Source of the DNA: Heterocephalus glaber
Lineage: Eukaryota; Chordata; Mammalia; Rodentia; Bathyergidae
Direction: 5' to 3'
DNA length: 64,000 nucleotides
NCBI RefSeq assembly: GCF_000247695.1
Contig: NW_004624795.1
Location: forward strand, 6,636,261 to 6,700,260
The notes below the pieces were generated by a model that searched no databases, was not told the DNA's origin, and saw only the letters and a program-made list of their open reading frames with translations. Each line of letters begins with the position of its first letter. The first letter of the stretch is position 1. A program made the translations under genes and the position numbers. Shown here piece by piece: positions 22,286 to 32,712 of this stretch.

Positions 22286-22975
22286 TGCAGATAGCTTAGT
22301 TAGAAATTATTATAAGGCAGTTAGACAAAGCTGGGGGCCCTCAGCATAAAAAACTGTTGCACATTCACTGGCTAGCATTATAAAAAGAGAAGAGGAAAAA
22401 AGAGAAGAGGTACTGCACTTACCTAGAGATGAATAGCAGTGCTTAATATTCGAAATAGACAGCAATCTCCCTAGCCCATTTCCTTTCCAGAAATTCATTG
22501 TATGTGACTTGTTTTCCCATTTGATCCCCGTTTAATCAATATTACCTGGGTGACTATACTTGTCATCTTTTTTTTTTGGTACCAGGGATTGAACTCCAGA
22601 CCTTGCACTTGCGAGGCAGGCGGCGGAACCACTGAGCTAAATCCCCAGCCCCTACTTGTAATTTTTTTCACTGGTCATGGTTTTGTCCCACTTCATGCCC
22701 ACCTTATAAATTTCCATTGGGTCTTATAGTTTTGCCCCACTTTGTACCTGCCTCACCACATGGCTTTGCTGTATAAAACCCCTTTGAAAATTGGGGTGGG
22801 GGGCAACCCACTTGGCGGTTCCCCTTCTGTCTCTCTTAGACAGAAGCTCTCTTTCTCCCAATAAATTTTCCTACTCTTAACCTCTGTTGTTCCTGGAATT
22901 CATTCTTCAATTTTAGAGAACACGACTTTGTGTTTTGGATACCTAGCAGGTTTGGGAGTTCCATCTCTTCCCCCA
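22286..22975 (+). mobile_element. LTR, right member of an inverted pair
   Basis: Same LTR as 21210-21819 in the opposite orientation: gtataaaacccc (TATA) near 22770, cccaataaattttcc (poly(A) signal) near 22858, and an end around 22965-22975. A younger reverse ID SINE at 22568-22651 is inserted, with the duplication tacttgt on each side. Without the SINE its length is about 605 bp, like its partner. Confidence 0.78.
22568..22651 (-). repeat. ID SINE inside the right LTR
   Basis: Complete reverse ID body (ggtaccagggattgaac). The left LTR lacks it, so it arrived after the LTRs diverged. Confidence 0.9.
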
Positions 22976-22995
22976 ATATCAGCAGGAACCTGGAT

Positions 22996-23621
22996 AAAAG
23001 CAGAAGTAGCTATTCTATTTGCAGACAAAGTGGATTTCAAGCCAAAACTGATCAAGAGAGACAAAGAGGGTCACTACATCCTTGTGGAGGGAACAATCCA
23101 AGAGGAAGAGATAACAATCATAAATATGTATGCACCAAATACCGGAACATCCAATTATATAAAACAAATATTAAAGGACATGAAAAATCAAATAAGCACT
23201 ACTATAATTGTTTTTTTGGTACCAGGGATCAAACTCGAGACCTTGTGCTTGCGAGGCAGGCGGTGGAACCACTGAGCTAAATCCCCGGCCCAGCACTAAT
23301 ATAATTGTAATGGAGGACCTCAATACCACACTGTTACAAATAGACAGATCAACTAGACAAAAAGTCAACAAAGAAATATCAGAACTGAATCAAACTTTTG
23401 AACAAATGGACCTAGTAGATGTCTACGGAGTGTTCTACTTCACATCAGAATGCACATTCTTCTCAGCTGTACGCAGGACATTCTCCAAAACAGACCACAT
23501 ACTAGCTAATAGAACATGCTTAAGTAAATGCAAAGGAGTTGAAATTGTCCCATGTATATTATCAGACCATACAGCAAAGAAATTGGAAATCAATGGCAAA
23601 AGAAACCACAAAAACGTCATA
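22996..23621 (+). mobile_element. L1 ORF2 endonuclease fragment
   Basis: The translated pieces KRDKEGHYILVEG, INMYAPNTG, VMEDLNTTL and ILSDHTAKKLEI follow the L1 ORF2 apurinic-type endonuclease in order, from about residue 75 to the end of the domain. The conserved GDFN is MEDLN here and the SDH motif near the end is kept. A SINE at 23211-23291 splits the frame. The N-terminal catalytic part and all reverse transcriptase sequence are missing. An inactive fragment. Confidence 0.85.
23211..23291 (-). repeat. ID SINE inside L1 endonuclease
   Basis: Complete reverse ID. The 16-bp target duplication agcactactataattg (23195-23210) recurs as agcactaatataattg (23292-23307), one mismatch. Confidence 0.93.
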
Positions 23622-23774
23622 AAAATTCTGAGCCAGATGTGGTGGTGCACACATGTAACCCCAACATTGAGGAGGCTGAGACAGGAGGATTGCCTTGAGT
23701 TCCAGGACAAGCCTGGGCTACATAATGAGTTCACAGCCAGCCTGAACTACAAAGCAAGACCTTGTCTCAAATTT
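23622..23774 (+). repeat. B1 SINE, duplicated form, inside L1
   Basis: agccagatgtggtggtgcac through caagaccttgtctcaa, with both duplicated segments. It hosts the ID insertion that follows. Confidence 0.88.
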
Positions 23775-24000
23775 TGTTGTTGTTGGGTTTTTTTTGGTAC
23801 CGGGGATCCAACTTGGGTCCTTCTGCTTATGAGGCTGGCGCCAGAACCACTGAGCTAAATCCCTGGTCTAGCAAGACCTTGTCTCAAAAAGACAAAATAA
23901 CTGTGCCGGGGATTTAGCTCAGTGGTTTCGCCGCCTGCTGTGCAAGTGCAAGGACCTGAGTTTGATCCCCGGTACCAAAAAAAAAAAAGACAAAATAACA
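23775..24000. repeat. Two nested ID SINEs in opposite orientation
   Basis: A reverse ID at 23789-23868 sits in the tail of the B1 with the target repeat agcaagaccttgtctcaa (about 23754-23772 and 23869-23886). A plus ID at 23902-23986 then sits in that duplicated tail, flanked by aaagacaaaataac. The insertion order can be read directly. Confidence 0.9.
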
Positions 24001-24115
24001 ACTAAAAATTACTTCTTCCTCCACCCCATCCCCCTCAAAAATTCATGGAGTGTGGGCCACGCTTCCCCTACAGTTAAATGTCACAGAGGTGTTTTTTTGT
24101 TTGTTTGTTGTTTGG

Positions 24116-24198
24116 GGGTTTTTTGGTACTGGGGATTGAACTTGGGACCTTGCGCTTGTGAGCCAGGCGGCAGAACCACTGAGCTAAATCCCCAGCCC
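24116..24198 (-). repeat. ID SINE
   Basis: Complete reverse ID. The duplication atgtcacagag flanks it (24078-24088 and 24199-24209). Confidence 0.92.
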
Positions 24199-24209
24199 AT
24201 GTCACAGAG

Positions 24210-24720
24210 TTTTTGATGAGGAAGAGACACACAATGCCAGCCCCTTTAGCGACCTAGTGGGAAATGTTTGTTACATAAAACAGAAGCAAATATGGGTGTA
24301 CATGGGTCTCCACATGGCTCTGATGGAGACTCAGGGATGTGGCATTAGACCTCACAGAAGAGCAGCATCCGGGCAGGTCCAGGGATTAATGCGGTCCAGC
24401 ATGACTTAGGTCTCTGGCAAGAGTGAGGGTTAAGGAAAGATGTGCTGTGGTTATTGTCCAGTGTCCCCCAAGGGCGGCAGGAGGAGCTCATAGGCAGGGC
24501 TCTAGTTATGATGATTGAGCCATGCATGGGTCGCTAGAGCTAAATGTACCAATTGGAGGTGATGTCTGATCGGAAGAGGCGGTCCCTGGGGGCGGGGCCT
24601 GGAAGGGTTTCTCTCCCTTTCTGGCTCCTCCCTTCTCTGTCCGCTTCCCGGCCGCCACGCCCTTCCGCCATGTGGGCCTGTATTGGAGCCAGCCTGTTAT
24701 CAGGCAGTTTCTTTAGAAAT
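24210..24720. other. Unique sequence, possibly ERV-internal at its right end
   Basis: About 510 bases with no gene. The right part, from ~24540, is GC-rich and abuts the U5-like end of a reverse LTR, so it may be remnant untranslated proviral sequence. No coding frame supports this. Confidence 0.35.
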
Positions 24721-24886
24721 GGCTCGCCAATCAAAAGTATCCCAGTCCTTGCGTCGAACAAAGAATTGGACGAGACGAGACAAAAGTTTATTTGAAAAGC
24801 TTGGGGTGAATAGGTGTGGAATAAATCAGCTCTGCAGAGTTAACTTGGGCCACACAAAGAGAAAAAGAGGGTGAAAGCAAAAATAA

Positions 24887-24975
24887 GGGGCCGGGGATTT
24901 AGCTCAGCGGTTTCGCCGCCTGCTGCGCAAGCGCAAGGACCGGAGTTCGATCCCCGGTACCAAAAAAAAAAAAAA
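24887..24975 (+). repeat. ID SINE
   Basis: Very well preserved: ggggccggggatttagctc to gatccccggtacc plus A15. The aaagcaaaaataa duplication is on both sides. Confidence 0.93.
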
Positions 24976-24987
24976 AGCAAAAATAAA

Positions 24988-25213
24988 AGCCAAGGATTTA
25001 GCTCAGTGGCACCGCGGCTGCCTTGCAAGCGCAAGGTCCTGAGTTCTATCTCCAGTAACAAAAAAAAAAAAAGTACACGCTGCAAGCCAGGCGTAGTGGT
25101 GCTCACCTGTAATCCCAGCACTTTGGGAGGCTGAGGAAGGAGGATCACCGTGAGTTCGAGGCCAGCCTGGGCTACATAGTGAGACCCTGTCTCAAAAAAA
25201 CAATAAATAAATA
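24988..25213 (+). repeat. ID SINE followed by a B1 SINE
   Basis: A second ID (24988-25070, with ggcaccgcggctgcc in the anticodon-like part), then B1 without duplication (25085-25213). agtacac flanks the B1. Confidence 0.88.
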
Positions 25214-25421
25214 GTACACACAGCATCTAAGTAACCCAGCAGGGGCAATCGTGCAAACTTACCCACAATAGTGGCTTTCCATGATGACCGTTCTCGGGAG
25301 CTCGCAGGAAGTTCTACATACGGGTTCCTTGCAATGTCCTGGGATCGTGTGATTGATAGGTCCCGCTCATTTTCCCAGCCAATTTTGCCACGCCCTACCT
25401 CCTATGTCAAGCCAACGATGG

Positions 25422-25535
25422 ACTGAAAACGTGAGCCAAAAAAAAAAACCCTCTCCTCCTTTAAGTTGTGGGTGTTGGGTACTGTGTCCCACCGACAAGA
25501 AAGTGACCACGACAGGAGGCTTAGCAAGTAGCAGG
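25422..25535 (+). mobile_element. LTR 3'-end-like fragment
   Basis: gatggactgaaaacgtgagcc, an A-run where AATAAA would stand, then cctcctttaagttgtgggt resembles the 3' end of rodent LTR or MaLR elements. Truncated. Confidence 0.4.
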
Positions 25536-25540
25536 AGCCC

Positions 25541-25642
25541 GCCGGGGACTTAGCTCAGTGGCGCTGTGCCTGCTTGGCAACCGTAAGGTCCTGAGTTGAT
25601 TCCCGGTACAAAAAAGCAAAACAACAACAACAACAACAACAA
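25541..25642 (+). repeat. ID SINE with (CAA)n tail
   Basis: gccggggacttagctcagt through gattcccggtac, with a tail degenerated into an acaacaaca microsatellite. Confidence 0.88.
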
Positions 25643-25819
25643 AGTAGGAGGAGCCTGACAGAGGCCTTGAATGACGCTACTGTCTGTTAGCCGTTCTTTC
25701 TGAGGACAGTCCCTGGATTTTCCTTGTGGGAAAGGATTCCTTCCCGTTCCCAGCCATGTAGTAGAATAATTGGGAAGTGATGGGTCTTGAGCATTTATTA
25801 CTTGAGTAAAATTCACTAT

Positions 25820-25904
25820 AGATGGATAGATGGATGAATGGATGGATGGATGGATGGACAGATGATGGATAGATGGATGGAGGGACGGAGGGATGGATGG
25901 ATGA
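25820..25904. repeat. (GATG)n tetranucleotide repeat
   Basis: About 85 bases of gatggatgga with GATA and GACG variants. It explains the Ser/Ile/His/Pro-repeating minus-strand frames. Confidence 0.9.
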
Positions 25905-26051
25905 GAACACATGGTTAAACATTTGCACCATTGTAGTGGTGACAAGTGGTGACACAAACTCAGACTAAAGACCCATTCTGCACCTTCTTTAGGCTCTCTG
26001 ACCATTTCTTCCCAGCCAGTCCTGAAGCTACGGTAAGGAAAGCACCATTCT

Positions 26052-26113
26052 GCCGGGGATTTAGCTCAGTGGTGCCATTGCCTGCCTTGTCCTAAGTTCA
26101 ATCCCCAGTACCG
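26052..26113 (+). repeat. ID SINE with internal deletion
   Basis: tgccggggatttagctcag joined early to cctaagttcaatccccag. The central ~12 bases and the A tail are missing. Confidence 0.85.
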
Positions 26114-27180
26114 GGGTTTGTCAAGGATTAACATGAGGCGTGTCAAACTGCACTTGGATCACAGAAGTCACTAGAAGGAGGCCAAGAAGCACCCCGTGGC
26201 TCTGTCCCTCCTAACTCATGGCAGGATGTGGCTGAGGGGGCGCTGGACAGAGGAGTCGGGAAGCACCCCTGGTGACTCACTCTCTGGAAGGGGAGCACAT
26301 GGTATTCAGGACGGGGGTCCTAGCCTGGTTAGGGCTGGGCCTTGGTGGCTGCAGGACAAGGCTGGGGCCTGCACAGAGCCCCCCAGGGGAGAGGCAAGGG
26401 AGACAGCCCGTGGGTAGGGTGGCTTCACATGCATTTGTCAGCCAACAGAATCATTTTTAAAAGGATCGATTCATTTGGAAGAAGGAATGTGTATTTGTGA
26501 GAAAGATGCAGAATTTGTGGGGAAACCAATGAGTCCTGTTGGTCTCATTAGTCCTGCTGGACAAAACCCATGCCCAGGGTCCAGTGGATAGAACCAGGAT
26601 TTGTTCTGGTCCCATAGTCCTGGGCTTTGCAGTCACCTCCCGGCTCAGCGCAGGGGGTGTTGGGGTCTCACTGCACAGGGGGTGATGGGCTTGAGGACAG
26701 CACAGGAGGGGATGCAGCCGGGGTGGCCCCCCAGCAAGGCTTCCTCTCCCAGGAAGATCCATGCTCGGATTTCTGTGCCATGCTGTAGCTGCGAAGCCAG
26801 TTGCAACAGAGACACCAGGAGAGAAGGCGACATGGCAAGGAGTGTGACAGCAAAGGGCCCATCCTGCCGTAACCCTCGGGCAGATCCCGGGAGAGAGAGC
26901 TTGAGAGGCCCTAGGGTGGGTGTGGAGTGGGAGGTGCTGGCTGTAGTGCAGCGGTCACCTCTCTGGGGCCAGGACATTTTCATCACCTTGGAAGGAAACC
27001 TGCTCCCCACTCACAGTCACTCCTGACCCCTCGACCCTTAGCTCCGGCAGCCTCTAGTCTGCTTTCTGTCCCTGCTGATTTGCGCGTTCTTCACACAGGT
27101 ACCTGGGGTCAGATACTGCAGGCTTTCTTGTCTGGCGTCTTCCACTCGGTGTGTCGTAGCAGGGGTTGGGACTGTTCCTT
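26114..27180. other. Unique sequence, nothing recognised
   Basis: About 1.07 kb. Open frames at 26601-27026 and on the opposite strand overlap and show no domain. Confidence 0.45.
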
Positions 27181-27267
27181 TTTTTTTTTTTTGGTACCAG
27201 GGATCGAACTTGGGACCTTGTGCTTTCGAGGCAGGTGCCGAAACCACTGAGCTAAATCCCCAGCCCC
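27181..27267 (-). repeat. ID SINE with 13-bp target duplication
   Basis: Reverse ID with a T12 tail. gggactgttcctt is repeated perfectly at 27168-27180 and 27268-27280. Confidence 0.93.
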
Positions 27268-27281
27268 GGGACTGTTCCTTT

Positions 27282-27607
27282 CTATAGCTCAGTAATATTC
27301 CTTGCCTGTTTGTGAAGGGTCTTGCAGGAAGATTTACACTGGGGATGCAAAAATACAACTGGGGCCCAAGAAACACCACTTCTCCGGGGAGGCCCTGAAA
27401 ACCCCAGAAACACTGTGGGCGCTGCCTGCGGCTTCCCGGTCCTGTGAGGGCTTGAGGGAGCCATGAGTCATAGGGCATCTGCCTTTCTGCAGCTGCAGGG
27501 CTCTCTCAGAGCTGGGGGGTGTCGGGTGCTTCCTCCTGCAGGGAGACTCCACTGGGGAGGGGAGCTTAGCATTGTAGAGTTAAATTCATGATTTGAGAAA
27601 TAAAAGG
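27282..27607. other. Unique sequence, nothing recognised
   Basis: About 325 bases between two SINEs, without a supported frame. Confidence 0.45.
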
Positions 27608-27767
27608 TGCCAGGCTGAGGCAGGAGGACTGCAGGTTCAAGGCCAGCACGGGCAACTTAGTGACTCAGCGAAACCCTGATTCAAAATGAAAAATAAAAAA
27701 GGCTGGGGATAGAGCTCAGTGTGAAGGCCCTGGGTTCAATCCCCAGCACCCAACAAATAAATAAATG
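27608..27767 (+). repeat. B1-dID dimeric SINE, 5'-truncated
   Basis: Starts inside the B1 half (aggctgaggcaggagg), contains gcaacttagtgactcagc, and ends with the ID half and (AAAT)n. Confidence 0.87.
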
Positions 27768-28134
27768 TTTTAAAAAATATCAGACTTGTTCTGTGATGCT
27801 GCTAAGGTGGTGGTGGTGGGGGGCGCCTGCTGCCCTAGTTGTCCAGGATGGCGGAGGAATGCGGCTCCCACGCAGATGAAAGGCGGAGGCCCTGCCACGG
27901 CTCTGTGAGGCCGGGGAGACCTGAGTGCCACATGGGACGCCTCTGGGGAGGCCTCCGGATATGCACCTGGGACTTTGAAGGTGGTGGCTGCACATCTGGG
28001 GTCTTTTTACTCTACGACATCTGCCCAGTACTCAGGGACCCTCATTATTGCCGGAGGCAGGGCCCCAGGTGCAGTACTTTTTATAGCTGCTCCAGGTGAC
28101 ACAAAATGCGGCCCAGTGGGCCTCAGGCGGGACC

Positions 28135-28191
<57 letters not shown>

Positions 28192-28560
28192 ACTGAGGAC
28201 CCAGCCTAGATTTTCCTCCTGTGCAGTCTCCAGGTGGCAGGGAAGCTTCTAGAAAAGAAGTGGATGGAAACCAGGAGGGAGTTACAGCCACAGGAGATCA
28301 AGAAACTGGTGACCAGAGGTGTCATCAAGGGCCACTGTGGTCACTGAGGAGTCCAAAGCAGGTTTGTGGGCAGGAGCGTCACGTGGGATGCTGGGTTAGA
28401 AGGTGGCTCCGGACTTGGAGTGGCCGAGGATGTAGATGCAGGCTGTCTCTGGACGAGGAGTGGGGGTTTGGCTGTGGGAGGAGATGAGGGTTAAGGATTT
28501 ATCTGTTAAGGAGTGAGACTTCTATCCAAACACTCCCGGAGGCCAGCCAGTCAAGAGGAG
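27768..28560. other. Unique sequence around a GT repeat
   Basis: Apart from the microsatellite at 28137-28191, nothing is recognisable. Frames on both strands are short and include microsatellite-coded residues. Confidence 0.45.
28137..28191. repeat. (GT)n microsatellite, long and nearly pure
   Basis: About 27 GT units with one GC interruption at the right end. Likely length-variable. Confidence 0.93.
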
Positions 28561-28652
28561 GTGCTTAGCACTCAGGAGGCTGAGGCAGGAGGCTTACCGA
28601 GAGTTTGAGGCCAGCGTGGGCTGCATAGTGAGACCCTATCTCAAAAGAAAGG
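28561..28652 (+). repeat. B1 SINE, 5'-truncated
   Basis: From tgcttagcactcaggagg to cctatctcaaaag, without duplication. Confidence 0.82.
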
Positions 28653-28849
28653 TAGGGGCTGAGTACTTGGAGAGAGAGGTAAACACGATGATTTAAAGTT
28701 CTAAGGATGTGGACGGGAAAGGTCAGATCTTCCGCTTTGTGGGCAGCAGGGACTTCAGACAGGAGCTGCCCTCGGTGCCAGGTGTGGGCAGGGGCTGGTT
28801 TTGGTGGGTGGGAGCCAAGAAGATCAGTTCATCTGTGGTTCTCTCTCTC

Positions 28850-28908
28850 TCTTTTTTCGTATTTTTGAGATTTTTGTGTAGTCCCAGCTGGCCTTGAACT
28901 CACTCTGA
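28850..28908 (-). repeat. B1 fragment
   Basis: 3' part of a reverse B1 (ttttgagatttttgtgtagtcc), truncated after ttgaactcactctga. Confidence 0.65.
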
Positions 28909-29785
28909 TTTTACAGCGAGAAGAACCTCACTGATACGGTGGCTAGGAAGCAAAACTGGTGAAAGTCGCTGAGACTGAATGAATGGAAGAGACAATGGTG
29001 GGAAGAGCTCTTTGGGCAGAAAGAACACAGGTACAGTACAAAGACCCTGAAGTAAGAACATAGCTGTCACGTTTGGGAGGAGGCTGCAGAGAGGAGCAGG
29101 ATGCAGGCCGAGGGGCTGGATGGGGCCCCAGGGACGAGGCTTTGCAGATAACTTCAGAGTGCGCTGCTTTAGGAAAACAGCTCTCGCTGTGCGGCCGACA
29201 GTACGGAGCGGAGCAAGTTTGCTCGGGCCGGCGCACTACAATGGACGTCGATGACGTCCAGCGAGATCGGGCTGGAGCACAGGCGGGCAGAAGGCCGCAT
29301 CCAAACCCGTCCTCGACAGGCTACAGGGGTACTAGAGCCACTGCCCCGAAACCTGCGGACGTCCCCTTGGTCACCCAAAACCACGGTGGAAGGCTTAGCA
29401 AGCGCAGTCGGCAGCAGCCGAGAAAGTCCAGGTCCAAGGGGAAGCTTCCCGTGCGCTCAGGAAGACGGGGCCTCCGAGGGGGAGGGGACGGCCAGGCGTG
29501 GGGGCTGAGGACCCAGGACCGGACCTGTCACGAGCAAATGGTATGAGCAACGTCATCTGGAAAAACGGGACTTTTGTTTTGGAGGGGGGACCAGTCCTTG
29601 TCTCTCTGAAGCTCTGTCTTTGACGCTGGGGGCTTGGGGGTTCCTGGGCTTGTGACTGCATCACCCGTGCCTCTGTCCTCTTTCCATGTAAGTTACAGGG
29701 GAAGGAGATGTAAATGCTAACAGTAGAGAAGTAAACTGAGGCAGAAGTTTATGGGGGTCTAGGCTGAGCGCTTTGGCCCTCATCT
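28909..29785. other. Unique sequence with a CpG-dense core
   Basis: About 880 bases. 29150-29530 is CpG-rich and contains the dyad ggacgtcgatgacgtcc at 29243-29259. A 157-codon frame (29073-29546) has no known domain and is compositionally driven. Confidence 0.45.
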
Positions 29786-29843
29786 TTGTTTATTTTTCGA
29801 GATAGGGTCTTGAGATGCAGTTCAGGCTGGCCTTGAGCTCTCG
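29786..29843 (-). repeat. B1 fragment
   Basis: ttatttttcgagatagggtc through ccttgagctctcgg, the 3' third of a reverse B1. Confidence 0.7.
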
Positions 29844-30641
29844 GAGGGGAGGCAGAGCTGGAGGGAGACCAGGCATTTCTTGTGGTCCCCGCTGTCGCCT
29901 GCAGAGCAGAGCAGGAGCCCACAGCAGCCCGCAGCCCTTGTGTTTGTCTTGGCCGAGGGCCCCTCGTGCCGCGTGAAGCCGATTCCATCCAGGCCAAGTT
30001 GGCAGGGGTCTCGGGGCAACCGCCCTGCTGGCCCTCGATCCGGAGCCCCCGAGGCGTGCTGTGGACCTCCCACGTCCTGTTGGGCACAGATGCTGGGGGT
30101 CACCCGTGCGGACTGACGCCGAGGCCAGCGTTCACCCGTCACACCACCCAGGCTGGGGCTCAGGCGGGGCTCAGGGCTGAGCAGGAAGCCTCAGCCGTAC
30201 TGACTTCCAGGGCCTGCATGTCTCTGGGCCCCGATTCCTGCTCCCCCGTCCTGTTTAGAAGGCCCAGATCAAGGCGTCGAGGCTCCAGGGGTGCTGCTTC
30301 CCACTGGGGCCTGGGCCCTGGCAGGGAGGACCAGGTGGGCCACTGTGACTGAGGGGCCTCGCTCCCGTGCCTCGCCCCCAAATCCGCTGGCTCCCCTTGT
30401 CTCCCCTGTTGGGTCTGGCCCCAAGAAGGTATGGACAGCCTGGGCCTCGGCCCTTCACCAGGAACACGAGTTGCGGCCGGGCCTTCTGTGGAGAGATGTG
30501 CAGACTGCCTCCTCCCTCCCCTCGCAGGCTGCTGCTCCTCTCCAGCCTGCCCAGTGCTGCCAGTGTGCGACAGCCACCCCGGCCTGCTCTCCTCTCTGCC
30601 CCCGGCACAGGAACCTCCAACTCAGCACTCACTGCCTTAAT
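29844..30641. other. GC-rich unique sequence, nothing recognised
   Basis: About 800 bases. Both strands are open over long stretches because of GC content. No domain, and no splice or start evidence. Confidence 0.45.
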
Positions 30642-30867
30642 GTTTGTTTGTTTGTTTTGAAGACAGGGTTTCACTATGTAGCCCAGCCTGGCCTCAAAGT
30701 CCCAGTGATTTCCTGCCCCAGCCTCCTGAGTGCTGAGACTACAGGCGTGCACCCCTGCACCGGTGTACCATGATCATTTTTTTTTTTTTTTTTGGCACCA
30801 GGGATCGAACTTGGGACCTTGTGCTTGCGAGGCAGGAAGTGGAACCACTGAGCTAAATCCCCAGCCC
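30642..30867 (-). repeat. B1 SINE followed by an ID SINE
   Basis: Reverse B1 at 30642-30760 with a (TTTG)n tail, then reverse ID at 30781-30867 with a T15 tail. ccatgatcatttt flanks the ID at 30768-30780 and 30869-30881. Confidence 0.9.
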
Positions 30868-30989
30868 TCCATGATCATTTTTGTGTGCTTGTTTGCTGGC
30901 CCACGCTCGGGCCTCCCTGTGGACAAACAGTTGTGGATCTCCATCTGCCCAGCATGGGGGCACACAGTAGGTGCTTTAAAAACAAGTGT

Positions 30990-31090
30990 GGGCCCAGAGG
31001 ACTTGGGAGGCTGAGGCAGGAAGGTTTTGGGGAGTTGGAGGCCAGCCTGGACTGCATAACGAGACCCTATCTCAAAAAAAAAAAAAAAAA
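30990..31090 (+). repeat. B1 SINE, 5'-truncated
   Basis: cttgggaggctgaggcagg through gagaccctatctc plus A18. Confidence 0.82.
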
Positions 31091-31092
31091 GA

Positions 31093-32024
31093 AAGAGAAG
31101 AGGAAATAAGTGGAAGTGTGGGAAGAAAGCAGCAGGGGAGGGAGTGGCTGATCCCGAAACAGCATCAGCTGCTGTCTTGTGCAGGCCCTCGGGCTCTGCA
31201 TGGTGCCCCTTAGGGTGAGCATGAGGTCAAGGGTTGCGCAGAGTTCACTCTCAGGGGTAACTTCCCGCTGGCTGCACCTCAGAGCAGGTCCTGAGCTGCC
31301 CCAGGGGTGTGAGCATCCTCAGTGAGGGGCAGAGGGGCTCTCCTGTCTGTCTCCTCTGTCATGGGCTCCTCCTGGCACTGTCCAGGGAGGCCTTCCACCT
31401 CTCGGTGGCCGCAGACACCCTGAAACCAGCCTGCCTGCTGGGCCATGCAGTGACAGCTCCCCTAAGTGCTGCTTGGAAATGTGTCACCGTCCTTCCCTTT
31501 GTGCCGGCAGAGGAGGCCGTGCCGACTGCGGCTGTGCACAGCGGGCCCAGGCTGAGCAGCTGGAACTCGCTTTATGAAATTATAGGGAATTCAAAGCAGC
31601 CGGCGTCGCCCGCTGTCTGGCTTCATTACTGGGAGCAGCCTCGAAGGGAGGTTTATTCCAGCCGTTTAGAGGATTAGGAGCTGACACCCTTCATTAGCGA
31701 TCTGACACAGGCAGAAAAGACAGAGCTTGCAAAAAGAAAAAAAAAAGACAGAGCCTGCAGAGCGAGCCACATGGGAAGGGATGGCGGGGGAGAGAAGGTG
31801 ACACCCACCCAGCCAGGAAGCGGAAGGGCTGTGGGGAAGGAGCACGTGTCCAAGTACACGGAGAGCTGTGGAACTGAGAGAGGGCCTCACTTTCCCCACC
31901 TGTGAATTCTGAGACCCCTTCGGGCTCTGCTGCGCTCCGGTACCCACCCATCTGCTATCCCCGGACACTGCACTTGGTCACTGCTCCTCAAATCCTTGTG
32001 ACTTGTTCTTGTAAAGGGGCCTCA
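31093..32024. other. Unique sequence with a candidate conserved element
   Basis: About 930 bases. 31500-31690 mixes AT-rich homeodomain-like cores (tgaaattat, cattactggg, cattagcgatc) with GC-rich sequence and has no repeat signature, a texture often seen in conserved enhancers upstream of developmental genes. No coding evidence. Confidence 0.35.
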
Positions 32025-32139
32025 GCCAGGCGTGGTGGCACACACCTGGAATCCCAGCGCTCAGAAGGCTGAGCCAGGAGGATCGCTGCGAGTTCGAGGG
32101 CAGCCTGGGCCGAATAGCAAGACCCTGTCTCAAAAAACC
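32025..32139 (+). repeat. B1 SINE
   Basis: Non-duplicated form: cagccaggcgtggtggcac through ctgtctcaaaaaacc. Confidence 0.88.
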
Positions 32140-32712
32140 AGAAAAGCTCGGGGAGGGGGTCTGTCTCCCAGGCCTCTGTCCCACCACAGTCCCAACACGG
32201 AGTGGCCAACACAAACACAGCCCGCTGGCTGCTCCTCAGCCTTTCCTGGAGAGAGGCCCTTTCCTGCCAAATGGGAGGGAAATCGTCCTCCGGCCCCTGG
32301 CAGCATCTGGCTCTCTTCCCAGCCCCTCCACAGAAACACCCCCCGATTTTCAAAAACGTCTGGTCTGTTCTATAAAAACCAGACTTGGGGCTGCACCTCG
32401 GCGGTTCTGGCAGATGTCTGGAGAAGGGTGGTTTTCAAAGGAGCCTGCCGCCCCCAGCAACGGGTATCCCCGCTTCCTGCGTTCACGGTAGGGTCACAGA
32501 GCTATGTGACACAGGACAGGGGCTCAAATCTAAAGTGGAGGCAGTATCGCCGTGAGGATGACATGAAGCCGGCACTATTCTGTTAGCGACTGTGCCACCA
32601 TCATCGCTTGCTGCGCCCCTGGCTCAGTTGCTTGTGCTCTTCTGCTACGAACTTCCTCCCCGCGCTGGAGGAAGCAACACAAGACCAGCACAGTGCCTGT
32701 CACCTAGAGGGA
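32140..32712. other. Unique sequence, nothing recognised
   Basis: About 570 bases upstream of WFIKKN2 with no clear feature. Confidence 0.45.

Larger units (their letters stand above)
24721..25435 (-). mobile_element. LTR-like element with three SINE insertions
   Basis: Reverse complement shows caaataaacttttgtctcg, a poly(A) signal and R/U5-like block, then a U5-like end near 24721. The part at 25214-25435 would be U3. SINEs occupy 24887-25213. Only one copy is seen, so the LTR call rests on motif order alone. Confidence 0.45.

Noticed and set aside
22286..22975. Intact endogenous retrovirus
   Set aside because: The LTRs are in opposite orientations, the 466-bp spacer has no retroviral coding sequence, and no primer-binding site is evident.
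22996..23621. Functional L1 endonuclease gene
   Set aside because: It lacks the N-terminal catalytic part and reverse transcriptase, and SINEs disrupt it.
24887..24975. Apparent tRNA gene
   Set aside because: It has tRNA-like A and B boxes but lacks the full 3' acceptor arm, carries a poly(A) tail and target duplication, and is one of dozens of copies, so it is a SINE. The same applies to every ID copy.
25677..26005. Ser/Ile/His/Pro-repeat protein on the minus strand
   Set aside because: It is the translation of the GATG tetranucleotide repeat plus flanks.
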